Assembly (NCBI GenBank): GCA_039928925.1
Contig: JBDSSF010000003.1
Span: 248,001 to 312,000, forward strand
DNA length: 64,000 nt
From: Candidatus Saccharimonadales bacterium
GTDB lineage: Bacteria > Patescibacteriota > Saccharimonadia > Saccharimonadales > Saccharimonadaceae
Direction: 5' to 3'
Position 1 is the first letter of the stretch; every line of letters begins with the position of its first letter. Both the position numbers and the translations under genes were made by a program. The notes beneath the pieces are model-generated. The model saw only the letters and a program-made list of their open reading frames with translations, did not search any database and had not been told where the DNA came from. Shown one piece after another: positions 49,433-58,358 of this stretch.

Positions 49433-50644
49433 GTGAAAAAATTTAATTATCAAGCAAAAGATAGTGCAACGAATAAAATCGTTAAAGCTACTGTCCAGGC
49501 AGATTCTGAGAATTCAGCAGCAAAACTGTTGATTGAACAGGGATTTACTCCTCTTGAAATTAAAGAAATTGATGAGAGTAAGGGTTTTTTCAGTGGTCTT
49601 AAGAATCGCGTAACATCAAAAGACAAGATTGTCTTTACTCGTCAGCTCGCAACGCTCATCGGAGCTGGATTACCGCTATCTCAAAGTCTTCACACAGTTC
49701 TTGAGCAGACTGAAAATAAACGACTCCAAGGTGTTATTCAGGATATAGTCGCTTCCGTAGAGGGTGGACGTTCTCTATCCGAGTCTTTTTCTAAGCACTC
49801 GGACGTATTTGATAAAGTCTTTCTGTCACTTATTGCTGCTGGTGAAACATCTGGAACACTTGACGATTCACTGCGTCGGATTGCAGCTCAGCAGGAAAAA
49901 GATGCTGCAACGGCAGGGAAAATTAAGGGTGCATTAACGTATCCACTAATTGTTCTTGTCGTCATATTCGGAGTTATGGGCTTTATGTTATTTACCGTTG
50001 TTCCGCAGGTAGAAAAGCTCTACCATGACCTTAAAAAGCAATTACCATTTTTAACTCAGGCTATGGTTACTGCTGCAGATTTTCTTGCTCACTTCTGGTG
50101 GCTTGTGATTGCCATACTCGGTATTGGCGGATACTTTTTTATGCAATATCTTAAAACAGACAGCGGTATTAAAATGATAGACACATTTAAATTAAATGTG
50201 CCACTTTTTGGAAACATGTTCAGAAAGCTTTATATGGCTCGGTTTGCTAGAACAGGGCAAACACTCCTTAGTACCGGTGTTGCGATGCTAGACATGCTGC
50301 GAATAACGAGTGAAGCGGTTAATAATACTGTCATTGGTAAAAGTATCGATAGAGCGGCCGAGAAAGTTAAAGGCGGTAAGGCTCTATCTGCTTCTTTGCA
50401 GCCTGAAGATTATATACTCCCACTTGTTCCACAAATGATTAAGATTGGTGAGCAATCAGGTAAGATCGACGAGATGATGGGTAAGACTGCGCAGGTTTAC
50501 GAAGACGAACTTGACGAAGAAATAAAAGCAATCTCAACACTCATCGAGCCTATTCTCATGGTTGTACTAGCCGTTGTTGCTGGTGGTATGGTCGGGGCAA
50601 TTCTTCTCCCAATATACAGCTTGGTAAATGGTGTTAATGTCTAG
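49433..50644 (+). CDS. pilC: Type IV pilus platform protein PilC
   Basis: A 403-residue integral membrane platform with two copies of the T2SSF domain. The first includes FTRQLATLIGAGLPLSQSLH and the second ARFARTGQTLLSTGVAMLDML. There are three to four membrane segments, including LIVLVVIFGVMGFMLFTVVP and the C-terminal PILMVVLAVVAGGMVGAILL. An N-terminal FNYQAKDSATNKIVKATVQA region is the usual PilC start. GTG-like and ATG alternatives are absent, so ATG 49433 is used. Confidence 0.95.
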   Translation: MKKFNYQAKDSATNKIVKATVQADSENSAAKLLIEQGFTPLEIKEIDESKGFFSGLKNRVTSKDKIVFTRQLATLIGAGLPLSQSLHTVLEQTENKRLQGVIQDIVASVEGGRSLSESFSKHSDVFDKVFLSLIAAGETSGTLDDSLRRIAAQQEKDAATAGKIKGALTYPLIVLVVIFGVMGFMLFTVVPQVEKLYHDLKKQLPFLTQAMVTAADFLAHFWWLVIAILGIGGYFFMQYLKTDSGIKMIDTFKLNVPLFGNMFRKLYMARFARTGQTLLSTGVAMLDMLRITSEAVNNTVIGKSIDRAAEKVKGGKALSASLQPEDYILPLVPQMIKIGEQSGKIDEMMGKTAQVYEDELDEEIKAISTLIEPILMVVLAVVAGGMVGAILLPIYSLVNGVNV

Positions 50645-50728
50645 ACAATGCTAGACGAGTACTGTACTATAAGCATAAGCGTAAAAACGCAGACATTAAT
50701 TTGTTCATAGAAAGGTGGAATATATTTT

Positions 50729-51208
50729 ATGAACGGTCAGTTAAAAAACAAAGAAAAAGGATTCACAATTATTGAGGTGGTTTTAGTACTAGCTATTGCT
50801 GGACTTATCTTCCTTATGGTATTTATCGCGTTACCTGCATTACAGCGTAACCAGCGTGATACGCAGCGTAAAAATGACATGAGTCGTGTTATTACGGCAC
50901 TGACAAGCTACCAGTCGAATAATCGACAGGCACTGCCGGCTTCAACATCTGCAGCATATGCATTATTTTTGACAAACTATCTCAGAGCAGGAGGTGACAC
51001 ATTTCAAGATCCATCAAGTGGTAACTATAAATTTGTTCCAAAGGCTATCGTTCGTACAGCGCCTACAGTAGCGTTGTCTACAACGCCAGAAATTTGGCAA
51101 TACGATAAATCTACTTGTAGCGGTGAGTCAATCATTGCAGCGGGTAGTAATAAAGTCGCTTTCGCCGCTAAGCTTGAAGGTGGTGGTGTAGCCTGCGTCA
51201 ATAACTAG
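50729..51208 (+). CDS. Major type IV prepilin
   Basis: A 159-residue class-III-signal pilin. The leader ends KEKG, and cleavage is predicted before FTIIEVV, with Phe+1 and Glu+5 conserved. The long N-terminal helix continues to about residue 55, followed by a globular part of about 100 residues with two Cys (STCSGE, GVACVN) that could form a disulfide. A 5' AAAGGTGG precedes the ATG. It lies between pilC and the prepilin peptidase and has its own terminator. Confidence 0.9.
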   Translation: MNGQLKNKEKGFTIIEVVLVLAIAGLIFLMVFIALPALQRNQRDTQRKNDMSRVITALTSYQSNNRQALPASTSAAYALFLTNYLRAGGDTFQDPSSGNYKFVPKAIVRTAPTVALSTTPEIWQYDKSTCSGESIIAAGSNKVAFAAKLEGGGVACVNN

Positions 51209-51227
51209 TTTAGCAACTAGCTAACAA

Positions 51228-51262
51228 AAAAACCTCGGCAAGCTAAACATGCCGAGGTTTTT
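51228..51262 (+). terminator. Terminator after the prepilin gene
   Basis: AAAAACCTCGGCA (51228-51240) and TGCCGAGGTTTTT (51250-51262) form a perfect 13-bp stem with a 9-nt loop. Confidence 0.9.
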
Positions 51263-51281
51263 CTTTGTACGCAATATAAGG

Positions 51282-51287
51282 TATGAT
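51282..51287 (+). promoter_or_regulatory. -10 element of pilD
   Basis: TATGAT ending 7 nt before the ATG at 51295. The upstream ATG at 51283 lies inside this hexamer and is rejected as a start. Confidence 0.5.
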
Positions 51288-51294
51288 AATGCTT

Positions 51295-52173
51295 ATGGAA
51301 CAAATCTATATATACGTAGGACTCACGCTGCTTGGTCTCTGCTTTGGAAGTTTTGCAGCAGCAACTGTCTGGCGACTTCGAGCTAAACAACTTTTTCAAG
51401 ATAAGCATGATGGAGAAAAGGTACCTCGTCGCGAATATGAAAATTTACTCCCGCTTGCAAAAACAAAAACTTCAAAAGATTACTCCCGCTGCCTCCACTG
51501 TCAACACAGGCTTGCATGGTATGACCTTATTCCAGTACTTAGTTGGTTACAAATTGGTGGTAAGTGCCGTTATTGTCACAAGCCGATAGGTTGGATGGAG
51601 CCACTTGCAGAGCTTGCAGTAACACTATTCTTTGTTGGTTCATATATGGTTTGGCCAATACCACTTACGTCAGGTACAGCGATAGTGGAGTTTATCATAT
51701 GGTTAATCGCAGGAGTTATGCTAGCAATCCTGTTTATGTATGATCTGCGGTGGTTCTTATTACCAAACCAAGTCGTTTACCCGTTAATTGGATTAGGTGC
51801 TGTTGCGACAATTATTCATCTAGCGCCTCATCTTGATGATATTTCAAAGTTACTTTCAGTGATTGGCGCCGTAGCTATATTGAGTGGGCTTTATGGACTA
51901 TTGTGGCTGCTTTCAAAAGGTGCATGGATTGGCTTTGGTGACGTTAAGTTAGGCCTTGGCCTTGCGCTATTATTAGGACAGTGGGACCTAGCTATAATTG
52001 CGCTTTTTGCTGCCAATGTGATCGGATGTATCATCGTACTTCCAGGGATGTTAAGTGGCAAGTTGAAAAGAACATCGCACGTTCCATTCGGACCACTACT
52101 TATTGGTGGATATATTATTGCAGGACTCTGGGGCTCTCAATTAATTGATTGGTACTTTTCACTCACTATTTAG
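51295..52173 (+). CDS. pilD: Prepilin peptidase/N-methyltransferase
   Basis: A 292-residue aspartic protease that cleaves and methylates prepilins. It has the N-terminal membrane helix with CFGSFAAATVWRLR, and the cytosolic loop with two Cys pairs (RCLHCQHRL, KCRYCHKPI) that forms the usual zinc domain. Transmembrane helices follow, with the catalytic aspartates in MYDLRWFLLPNQ and GFGDVKLGLGLALLLG. The loop between the two pairs is enlarged compared with E. coli. It serves the prepilin genes on both sides. Confidence 0.93.
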   Translation: MEQIYIYVGLTLLGLCFGSFAAATVWRLRAKQLFQDKHDGEKVPRREYENLLPLAKTKTSKDYSRCLHCQHRLAWYDLIPVLSWLQIGGKCRYCHKPIGWMEPLAELAVTLFFVGSYMVWPIPLTSGTAIVEFIIWLIAGVMLAILFMYDLRWFLLPNQVVYPLIGLGAVATIIHLAPHLDDISKLLSVIGAVAILSGLYGLLWLLSKGAWIGFGDVKLGLGLALLLGQWDLAIIALFAANVIGCIIVLPGMLSGKLKRTSHVPFGPLLIGGYIIAGLWGSQLIDWYFSLTI

Positions 52174-52212
52174 ACGCAGTAGCTAACACGTTTATGCTAT
52201 AATGAGGCTCAA

Positions 52213-52959
52213 ATGGGCAGTAACGACAACCGCGGTTTTACGATGATAGAAACGATGCTATTTTTAGCTGTCACTGCACTTCTCGCGGTAGGAGTTCTTG
52301 TTGGTTCAGGCGTAGCTATCGGCCAGCAAAGGTATCGAGATAGTGTTAACTCATTAAAATCCACTCTCCAGCAGCAATATAACCTAGTGTCGAATACAAC
52401 TAATAATCGAGATAATTACTGGACATGTAATTCTTCAGGTGTTGTTACTGAGATTCCAGCTGGACAAACAAGGGGTAGACAAACAAGGGGTACTAGTGAT
52501 TGTGTGCAGATGGGACGCTTAGTTACAATTCAAAATGGCACTATGATAACAACATCTAATGTTGTTGGTTATCGACAAGGTACGACTATTGCCAGGAATG
52601 ATATAGCCGAACTTCAGTTTTATAAAATGACAACACTGACAATAGATCAGGATATAACCACCATGAACTGGCAATCGGTTATAGTTACGCAGCATCAAAC
52701 AACTCCATATTCACTTTCGATATTAATTTTACGTTCGCCACTGAGCGGATCGATAGTGACATTCATCAAAAACACTGCAGGTGTACCCTCTGATTTAAAG
52801 ACAATGGTCAGTTCATTAAACCAAGTAGCCAGAGTACTATGCGTAGCAGCACCTGTGGGAACATTTGTAGGTCGCCAGATTGGTGTTCAGGTTGATGCAT
52901 TTGCAGGTAATCAGGGCGCAGTAAATATTCCTCTTGAAACGGATGGATTATGCGGCTAG
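52213..52959 (+). CDS. Type IV prepilin-like protein (minor pilin)
   Basis: A 248-residue protein with a class III signal: NDNRG before FTMIETMLFLAV, with Glu+5 kept. The globular region has two pairs of Cys and a local 5-residue repeat (GRQTR/GRQTR) encoded by a 15-nt tandem duplication at 52463-52492. TATAAT lies 9 nt before the ATG. The next gene overlaps by 10 nt, so the minor pilins are coupled. Confidence 0.85.
   Translation: MGSNDNRGFTMIETMLFLAVTALLAVGVLVGSGVAIGQQRYRDSVNSLKSTLQQQYNLVSNTTNNRDNYWTCNSSGVVTEIPAGQTRGRQTRGTSDCVQMGRLVTIQNGTMITTSNVVGYRQGTTIARNDIAELQFYKMTTLTIDQDITTMNWQSVIVTQHQTTPYSLSILILRSPLSGSIVTFIKNTAGVPSDLKTMVSSLNQVARVLCVAAPVGTFVGRQIGVQVDAFAGNQGAVNIPLETDGLCG
52463..52492 (+). 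repeat. Perfect 15-nt tandem repeat (two units)
   Basis: The unit GACAAACAAGGGGTA occurs twice, in frame, in the minor pilin gene; it encodes a repeated QTRGR. Slippage would add or remove 5 residues without a frameshift. Confidence 0.85.
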
Positions 52960-53567
52960 GCAAGTCTTTTCGAAGCGACGCAGGGGATACCATTATAGAA
53001 GTATTGCTTGCGGTCACAATTTTCAGCATGATTGCTGTAGGAAGTCTCTCTGTGATGAATCAAAGCATTTCGACTGCGCAACGATCACTTGAAATAACAC
53101 TCGTTCGCCAGCAGATGGATGCTCAGGCTGAGGCCCTTCGTTTCATTAATCAGTCATACATTGCGAATTATCAGCGCGGAGGTGCTCCTCCGACGGGAAC
53201 CGCTGGTGAGTGGGTGACTATTGCAAATTCTAAATCGGTCGCTCAGGCAAGCACTTTTGGTCAATCTGTAGGTGTGACATGTCCGTCTCTTCCAAGTCGC
53301 GCATTTATTTTAAATACGCAAACAGCAAGAATATGGAATCAAGCACCAAAGTCTACTGCAGCTGTCGGTTCACCACCATTTTCGCAGGTGCGCTATAGCG
53401 CGGGAGCTATTAGTAGTGCATATGGGATATGGATAGAAGCAGTCCGTTCAGGGGCTGTCGGCCAGTTAGGGTATATAGATTTCCATATTCGTACGTGCTG
53501 GAACAGTCCGGGTAGTAGTGTAGTGTCGACGCTCGGCACGATCGTGAGGTTATATGAACCAAGGTAG
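52950..53567 (+). CDS. Type IV prepilin-like protein (minor pilin)
   Basis: A 205-residue protein with the class III signal GD-TIIEVLLAVTIF, Glu+5 kept, and a helix followed by a globular head with two Cys. It overlaps both neighbours (10 nt at its start, 14 nt at its end). In type of order it corresponds to PilV or PilW. Confidence 0.82.
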   Translation: MRLGKSFRSDAGDTIIEVLLAVTIFSMIAVGSLSVMNQSISTAQRSLEITLVRQQMDAQAEALRFINQSYIANYQRGGAPPTGTAGEWVTIANSKSVAQASTFGQSVGVTCPSLPSRAFILNTQTARIWNQAPKSTAAVGSPPFSQVRYSAGAISSAYGIWIEAVRSGAVGQLGYIDFHIRTCWNSPGSSVVSTLGTIVRLYEPR

Positions 53568-54258
53568 TAAAAAAGGTTTTACCATTATTGAACTGATGCT
53601 TTCAATGTCATTTGTTTCACTTTTACTCATGGCAATAGCGGTGACAACTATTCAGATAAGCAATATTTATAACAAAGGAATTACTCTGCGCGAAGTAAAC
53701 CAAGCTGGAAGGGCGATCTCTGACGATATCGGTAGAACGATATCTCAATCTGAACCATTCGATGTAGATACAACATCACCTACTACTAGGTACATCGTAA
53801 AACCAGGTGGCGGAAGGCTATGTACTGGTCGCTTTACATATGCCTGGAATTTAGGTAGCGCAATAAGGGGTGGCGCTGGAGCGCCGGCAATATATAATAA
53901 GTATACAGCAGGAACCGTTCAAGTGCGGTTTGTGAAAGTCACGGATAATGGTGGGAGTTTATGCGATAACCCAGCTTCAAATATTGTGAAAGCAAATGCT
54001 ACCGAACAATTAAATAGTGGAGACCGGGACTTGGTTGTACATCTTTTCACAGTCACTAAGGGCAGTGAGGATCTGATAATCAAGCAGGCGCTATACTCAG
54101 TAGTGATAACTCTTGGAACTAATGATAGTAGCCAACTGCTTGCAAACGACACCTCCTGCCGAGCTCCGTCAGCTGGCTCGGGCGATGAAGATTATTGTTC
54201 AGTCAATCAGTTCACAATAACTACACGTGCTGGTAATAAAGTCTCGACGGGTTATTAA
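53554..54258 (+). CDS. Type IV prepilin-like protein (minor pilin)
   Basis: A 234-residue protein with signal KKG-FTIIELMLSMSFVSLLLM, Glu+5 kept, and an extracellular head with several Cys (RLCTGR, SLCDNP, TSCRAP, DYCSVN). It is the third minor pilin in a row. Confidence 0.82.
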   Translation: MNQGSKKGFTIIELMLSMSFVSLLLMAIAVTTIQISNIYNKGITLREVNQAGRAISDDIGRTISQSEPFDVDTTSPTTRYIVKPGGGRLCTGRFTYAWNLGSAIRGGAGAPAIYNKYTAGTVQVRFVKVTDNGGSLCDNPASNIVKANATEQLNSGDRDLVVHLFTVTKGSEDLIIKQALYSVVITLGTNDSSQLLANDTSCRAPSAGSGDEDYCSVNQFTITTRAGNKVSTGY

Positions 54259-54264
54259 AGGAGT

Positions 54265-55413
54265 ATGTTTATGTCATCACAACAACGTAACGATCAAAGG
54301 GGAGTAGTATCACTTTTCATTGTTATTTTTACCGCACTACTTATAACTGTTGTTACTATAAGCTTTGTTCAGCTTATGTTGCATGATCAACAACAGGCTT
54401 CAACAAGTGACCTATCTCAGAGTGCGTACGACTCAGCTCAGGCAGGGGTCGAAGACGCTAAAAGAGCACTACTCCTTGAACAAAACTGTGACCAGAATGG
54501 ACAAGTTGTAGCTGGTGTAGATTGCGCGAAGGTTCGTGCGGCGCTCGCATCTAATAGTTGCGATTCAGTCTCTACGGCGCTCAATATGCCTCAGCCTAAC
54601 AATGAAACCTTAATTCAGCAGGATGAAGCCGATAAAAATTTAGATCAAGCTTATACGTGTGTTAAGGTTTCAGTGAACACTCCTGATTATGTTGGGACAC
54701 TGCAAACTAACGATTCTCAAGTTATTCCTCTTTCTGGAACGAGCTCCTTCGATAGAATCGAAATTAATTGGTTTACGAGTAGTGATTCACCAAGTCGAAC
54801 AATGTCTTACCCGGCAATTATTAGCCTGCCAAAATCAAATGGAAGTGTATGGAAAGGCAATACGCCAGCTTTAATGAGGTCACAGTTAATACAGGTCGGC
54901 GGGCGATTTACGCAATCTAATCTTGATACAGCTTCTGGAGCTAATAGCGACGTGAATACATTATTTCTCTACCCTTCGTCAATTGGATCAAATACTAAAA
55001 ATTTTGCTGACGACGATCGTAGGAGTGGTCTTGCAGCACCGCAGATTATAAGATGTCAGCCTAATTTCGTTACCGCAACGTATGCTTGTTCGGCTACTAT
55101 TACATTGCCATCTCCTATTGATGGTAGCGCTAATAATCGTACGGCGTTCCTACGTCTCAGTGCTATCTACAACAAATCTACTTTTCAGATTAAACTTAAA
55201 AATGGCGCAACCGATGTACCATTTTCCGGCGCACAATCTGAAGTTGATTCAACTGGACGAGCAAATGATTTATTCCGACGCGTTAAGTCACGTGTGACAC
55301 TTGGGGGTGGTTTCCCGTACCCACAAGCAGCAGTAGATATTACAGGTAACCTCTGTAAGAATTTTTCAATTACGGACGACCCAGCTGACTATGTCAGCTC
55401 ATGTACACCTTAA
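54265..55413 (+). CDS. PilX-like pilus accessory protein
   Basis: A 382-residue protein whose N-terminus has no G/E processing site but has RGVVSLFIVIFTALLITVVT and then QSAYDSAQAGVEDAKRALL, typical of PilX/minor pilin proteins that lack Glu+5. The head has Cys-containing loops. It closes the minor pilin series and overlaps the convergent recombinase gene by 4 nt. Function is inferred from order and topology. Confidence 0.7.
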   Translation: MFMSSQQRNDQRGVVSLFIVIFTALLITVVTISFVQLMLHDQQQASTSDLSQSAYDSAQAGVEDAKRALLLEQNCDQNGQVVAGVDCAKVRAALASNSCDSVSTALNMPQPNNETLIQQDEADKNLDQAYTCVKVSVNTPDYVGTLQTNDSQVIPLSGTSSFDRIEINWFTSSDSPSRTMSYPAIISLPKSNGSVWKGNTPALMRSQLIQVGGRFTQSNLDTASGANSDVNTLFLYPSSIGSNTKNFADDDRRSGLAAPQIIRCQPNFVTATYACSATITLPSPIDGSANNRTAFLRLSAIYNKSTFQIKLKNGATDVPFSGAQSEVDSTGRANDLFRRVKSRVTLGGGFPYPQAAVDITGNLCKNFSITDDPADYVSSCTP

Positions 55414-56324
55414 TCTGTATCGCTATGAAACTTCTCATAGATTTCACGAAGATGTTCATCTGTAACGTGAGTGTATACTTGTGTTGTCGTGATACTACTA
55501 TGACCTAACATTGATTGAACGCTACGTATGTCCGCACCGTTCATAAGAAGATCTGTTGCGAAACTGTGGCGCATTGTATGAGGACTGACGTGTTTTGTGA
55601 TGCCGGCGATTCTGGCATATTTGCTAATAATTCGTTGTATGCTGCGGCTCGTTAACCGACGGTAGTCACCACCCATACTACTCATATTATTACGACTGTA
55701 GCTTAGGAATAAGGGAGGTAGGTTGTCTAGACGTGCTGCAAGATATGCATCAACTCGCGCAGCTGCCGCCTCACCAATAAAAATTGGTCGATCCTTTTGA
55801 CCTTTTCCTCGAACCATAAACTCTCGTCTTTTAGTATTGATATGATCACGATTCAGATTAACAAGCTCAGAAACACGAAGGCCACTTGAAAATAACAACT
55901 CAATAATTGCTCTGTCGCGTAAGCCAGTTTCATCGTCAGTAGGGATTGTGTCTAATAGTCGTTCGACCTCATCGTAGTGAAGAAAGGTAACTTGCTTGCG
56001 TGAAACTTTTGGAAGAATAATTTTTTCAGGACTCAGACTTTGGATATCTCGAGTTGAGAGATATGTAAGAAAGCCACGAAGAGCAATCAGATGGTAGCTT
56101 TGGGTGATTGTAGCTAGCCCATCTTCATGATCATTCTTATATCTATTAAGCCATAACCTATACTTACGAATTATCTCAGTAGTAATTTTATCAACGGTTA
56201 TATTATCTGTAAATTCTACGAAACGATCAAGATATAGTTCATAATTTTCGGCAGTTTTGGCAGACCTACCACCTTCAACTTCTAGGTGCTCAATATAGTC
56301 ATGAAGTAGTTCTGATATATACAT
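55410..56324 (-). CDS. Tyrosine recombinase of the XerC/XerD type
   Basis: A 304-residue site-specific recombinase. The catalytic residues are R150 (SSGLRVSEL), K174 (VRGKGQKDR), H249 and R252 (SPHTMRHSFAT), H275 (SMLGHSSI) and Y284 (TTQVYTHV). The N-terminal SAM-like domain is complete. Size and spacing match Xer, so dimer resolution with FtsK is the likely job; CPR genomes often have a single Xer. No attachment site or mobile element is seen here, so an integrase role has no support. TATACT lies 2 nt, and TATGCT 8 nt, before the ATG; the start is somewhat uncertain. Confidence 0.88.
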   Translation of the reverse strand: MYISELLHDYIEHLEVEGGRSAKTAENYELYLDRFVEFTDNITVDKITTEIIRKYRLWLNRYKNDHEDGLATITQSYHLIALRGFLTYLSTRDIQSLSPEKIILPKVSRKQVTFLHYDEVERLLDTIPTDDETGLRDRAIIELLFSSGLRVSELVNLNRDHINTKRREFMVRGKGQKDRPIFIGEAAAARVDAYLAARLDNLPPLFLSYSRNNMSSMGGDYRRLTSRSIQRIISKYARIAGITKHVSPHTMRHSFATDLLMNGADIRSVQSMLGHSSITTTQVYTHVTDEHLREIYEKFHSDTD

Positions 56325-56372
56325 ATAGTATAAGCATAGCGCAAAAGGATCGAACTAGGTACAATGGAGGTA

Positions 56373-57167
56373 ATGAATATCTTTGAAATGATAACACTTG
56401 GACTCACTCAAGGTTTAACGGAATTTATCCCAGTAAGTAGTTCGGGGCACCTTATTATTGTTCAACAGCTCCTATCAGGAGCATCAGATCATCTTTTTGT
56501 CGAGTTTATTAATATAGGGACATTGCTGGCACTGCTCGTTTTCTTTAGGAGGCGCATTGTAGACATCTTGAAGGATGTATTTGTTGAGAAGAATTATCAA
56601 TTGGCACTTAATATTCTCATTACAGCTATTCCGGCTGGTATTACCGGGTACGTTTTAGCTACTTTTATAGAACAAACTCCATTCTTTGGGAGTATTGTGG
56701 TTGTTACTGTAACTCTTGCGGTCGTAGGGCTAATTATGGTTATTGTTGAGAAACTACCAAAAGCGTCAGCTGTTAAAGATGGTCAGGGTTTGAGTCATAA
56801 GAGAGCATTTCTTATTGGACTTGTTCAAGTATTTGCACTGATTCCCGGTGTATCAAGGTCGGGATCAACGATTATTGCTGGTCGCCTAGCTGGTCTGAAT
56901 CCCGCAGCAGCAGCAGAGTACAGTTTCCTCGCGTCACTCCCAATTATGCTAGGTGTTACAGTGAAGCTATTTACTAAATCGACAGATAGGGCATACTTCA
57001 CCGAGCATCTTCCAATGTTACTTCTTAGTAATGGCATCGCATTTCTTGCTGGTATTGTTGCAATTGGTTTTTTAATGCGCTACCTCTCAAGCCATACTCT
57101 TGCAGCCTTCGGCTGGTATCGAATTGGACTTGCCGCAATACTAACTTTGTATCTTTTGGTACAATAG
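56373..57167 (+). CDS. uppP: Undecaprenyl-diphosphatase UppP/BacA
   Basis: A 264-residue integral membrane phosphatase that recycles the C55 lipid carrier and gives bacitracin resistance. Motifs are TLGLTQGLTEFIPVSSSGHL (active site, first part) and PGVSRSGSTIIAGRLAGL (second part), with eight or so membrane segments. I start it at the ATG at 56373; the ATG at 56364 lies inside the -10 TACAAT (56360-56365), which ends 7 nt before 56373. It completes the carrier pathway with uppS at 7.3 kb. Confidence 0.93.
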   Translation: MNIFEMITLGLTQGLTEFIPVSSSGHLIIVQQLLSGASDHLFVEFINIGTLLALLVFFRRRIVDILKDVFVEKNYQLALNILITAIPAGITGYVLATFIEQTPFFGSIVVVTVTLAVVGLIMVIVEKLPKASAVKDGQGLSHKRAFLIGLVQVFALIPGVSRSGSTIIAGRLAGLNPAAAAEYSFLASLPIMLGVTVKLFTKSTDRAYFTEHLPMLLLSNGIAFLAGIVAIGFLMRYLSSHTLAAFGWYRIGLAAILTLYLLVQ

Positions 57168-57188
57168 ATAGAGTAACTAAGGAGAAGT

Positions 57189-57698
57189 ATGAGTACAAAT
57201 AATATACAGAAGACACTAGTAGTTTTTAAACCAGATACAGTCCAGCGCGGTCTTGTTGGAGAGATTTTGACGCGATTTGAGCGAGTTGGCTTAAAAATTG
57301 TTGCGACAAAGATGATTGCCCCTACTAAAGAGCATTATCATAAGCATTATGAAGAAATTGGCAAAATGATTACCCGTCGTGGGGAGCATACCTTTGACAT
57401 AACACTAGATCTAATGGTTCAGGGTCCAGTGATTGCAATGGTATTTGAGGGCGTCGAAGCAGTTGCTCTTGTTCGTAAAATGGTTGGCCCAACAGAACCA
57501 AAGTCAGCACAGCCAGGTACTATACGTGGCGACTACTCGCATATGAGCTTTGGTTATGCCGATGAAGAAGATAAGGGCATTCCTAACCTTATTCATGCAT
57601 CAGGTGATCCCGAAGAGGCAGCACAAGAAATTGATCACTGGTTCTCAGATAGTGAACTATACGAGTACAAGGCGCTTCACGAGAAGTTCACCAGATAA
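57189..57698 (+). CDS. ndk: Nucleoside diphosphate kinase
   Basis: Transfers the gamma phosphate between nucleotides via a phospho-His. LVVFKPDTVQRGLVGEILTRFE opens the fold in part, GPTEPKSAQPGTIRGDYS gives the nucleotide site, and the catalytic H136 is in NLIHASGDP. At 169 residues it is about 20 longer than usual, with an insert of about 10 residues (FGYADEEDKGIP) before the active-site strand. AAGGAG precedes the ATG. It lies between uppP and tRNA-Arg. Confidence 0.94.
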   Translation: MSTNNIQKTLVVFKPDTVQRGLVGEILTRFERVGLKIVATKMIAPTKEHYHKHYEEIGKMITRRGEHTFDITLDLMVQGPVIAMVFEGVEAVALVRKMVGPTEPKSAQPGTIRGDYSHMSFGYADEEDKGIPNLIHASGDPEEAAQEIDHWFSDSELYEYKALHEKFTR

Positions 57699-57730
57699 TC
57701 TAGTACTTCTGCGTGATACAATAACAGGAA

Positions 57731-57807
57731 GCCTCGGTAGCTCAACTGGATAGAGCAGATCCGTCCTAAGGATAAGGTTGTAGGTTCAACTCCTGCCCGG
57801 GGTACCA
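57731..57807 (+). tRNA. tRNA-Arg (anticodon CCU)
   Basis: A 77-nt cloverleaf with encoded CCA. The acceptor pairs GCCUCGG with CCGGGGU (two G-U). The anticodon loop is GUCCUAA, so CCU reads AGG. The anticodon stem has a G27-A43 mismatch. T arm is GUAGG/CCUGC. Confidence 0.93.
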
Positions 57808-57821
57808 AAAAATTATACATT

Positions 57822-58358
57822 ATGAATAATAACGCAAAGGACAAGCAGCAACTCGACTTCGACGGACAACGTGACGGGGAGAAGCTGCTTTTCGTGTTTC
57901 GACGTCATATGATTGCTATGAGAAAAGGTTTTTACTTCTTGCTAATACCACTTGCGCTAACTTCAATACCACCACTTGTTTGGCAAGATAATCTCCAACT
58001 TTTCTTGCTACCCGTAGTCGGGCTCGTACTTGGTCTTATCCTATTTTCTTACCAATTTATTATGTGGTACTTTACTATCTATATCGTGACTGACCAGCGA
58101 CTGAGACAGATTACACAAAAAGGTTTCTTTGGTAAAGATGTTGTCGAGCTCAGACTGTCAAAGATTCAAAACATAAGCTATAATATACCAGGGTTTAGTG
58201 GTGAAATTTTTGGTTTTGGCACTATGGTAATACAGACATTTGTGGGTGACCTTGTTATTCACAAAGTTGAGCATCCCGACAAGATTTATAATAGACTGCA
58301 GGATGCGGTGACGGCGGCTATGGCTGCTCAGGGAGAATATGAAAAAACTAACTCTTAA
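57822..58358 (+). CDS. PH-domain membrane protein (bPH2/YdbS-like)
   Basis: A 178-residue protein with two membrane helices (about residues 38-58 and 65-85) followed by a bacterial PH domain: YIVTDQRLRQITQKGFFGKDVVELRLSKIQNI in part, then GFGTMVIQTFVGDLVIHKVEHP. This is the usual YdbS/YdbT half layout. Function is unknown, possibly membrane stress or protein assembly. The next gene starts 20 nt before its end with GGGAG upstream of the ATG, so they are coupled. Confidence 0.85.
   Translation: MNNNAKDKQQLDFDGQRDGEKLLFVFRRHMIAMRKGFYFLLIPLALTSIPPLVWQDNLQLFLLPVVGLVLGLILFSYQFIMWYFTIYIVTDQRLRQITQKGFFGKDVVELRLSKIQNISYNIPGFSGEIFGFGTMVIQTFVGDLVIHKVEHPDKIYNRLQDAVTAAMAAQGEYEKTNS

Noticed and set aside
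55410..56324. Tyrosine recombinase as the integrase of a mobile element
   Set aside because: Size and motifs fit Xer; no tRNA-end duplication, attachment repeats or cargo were found around it.
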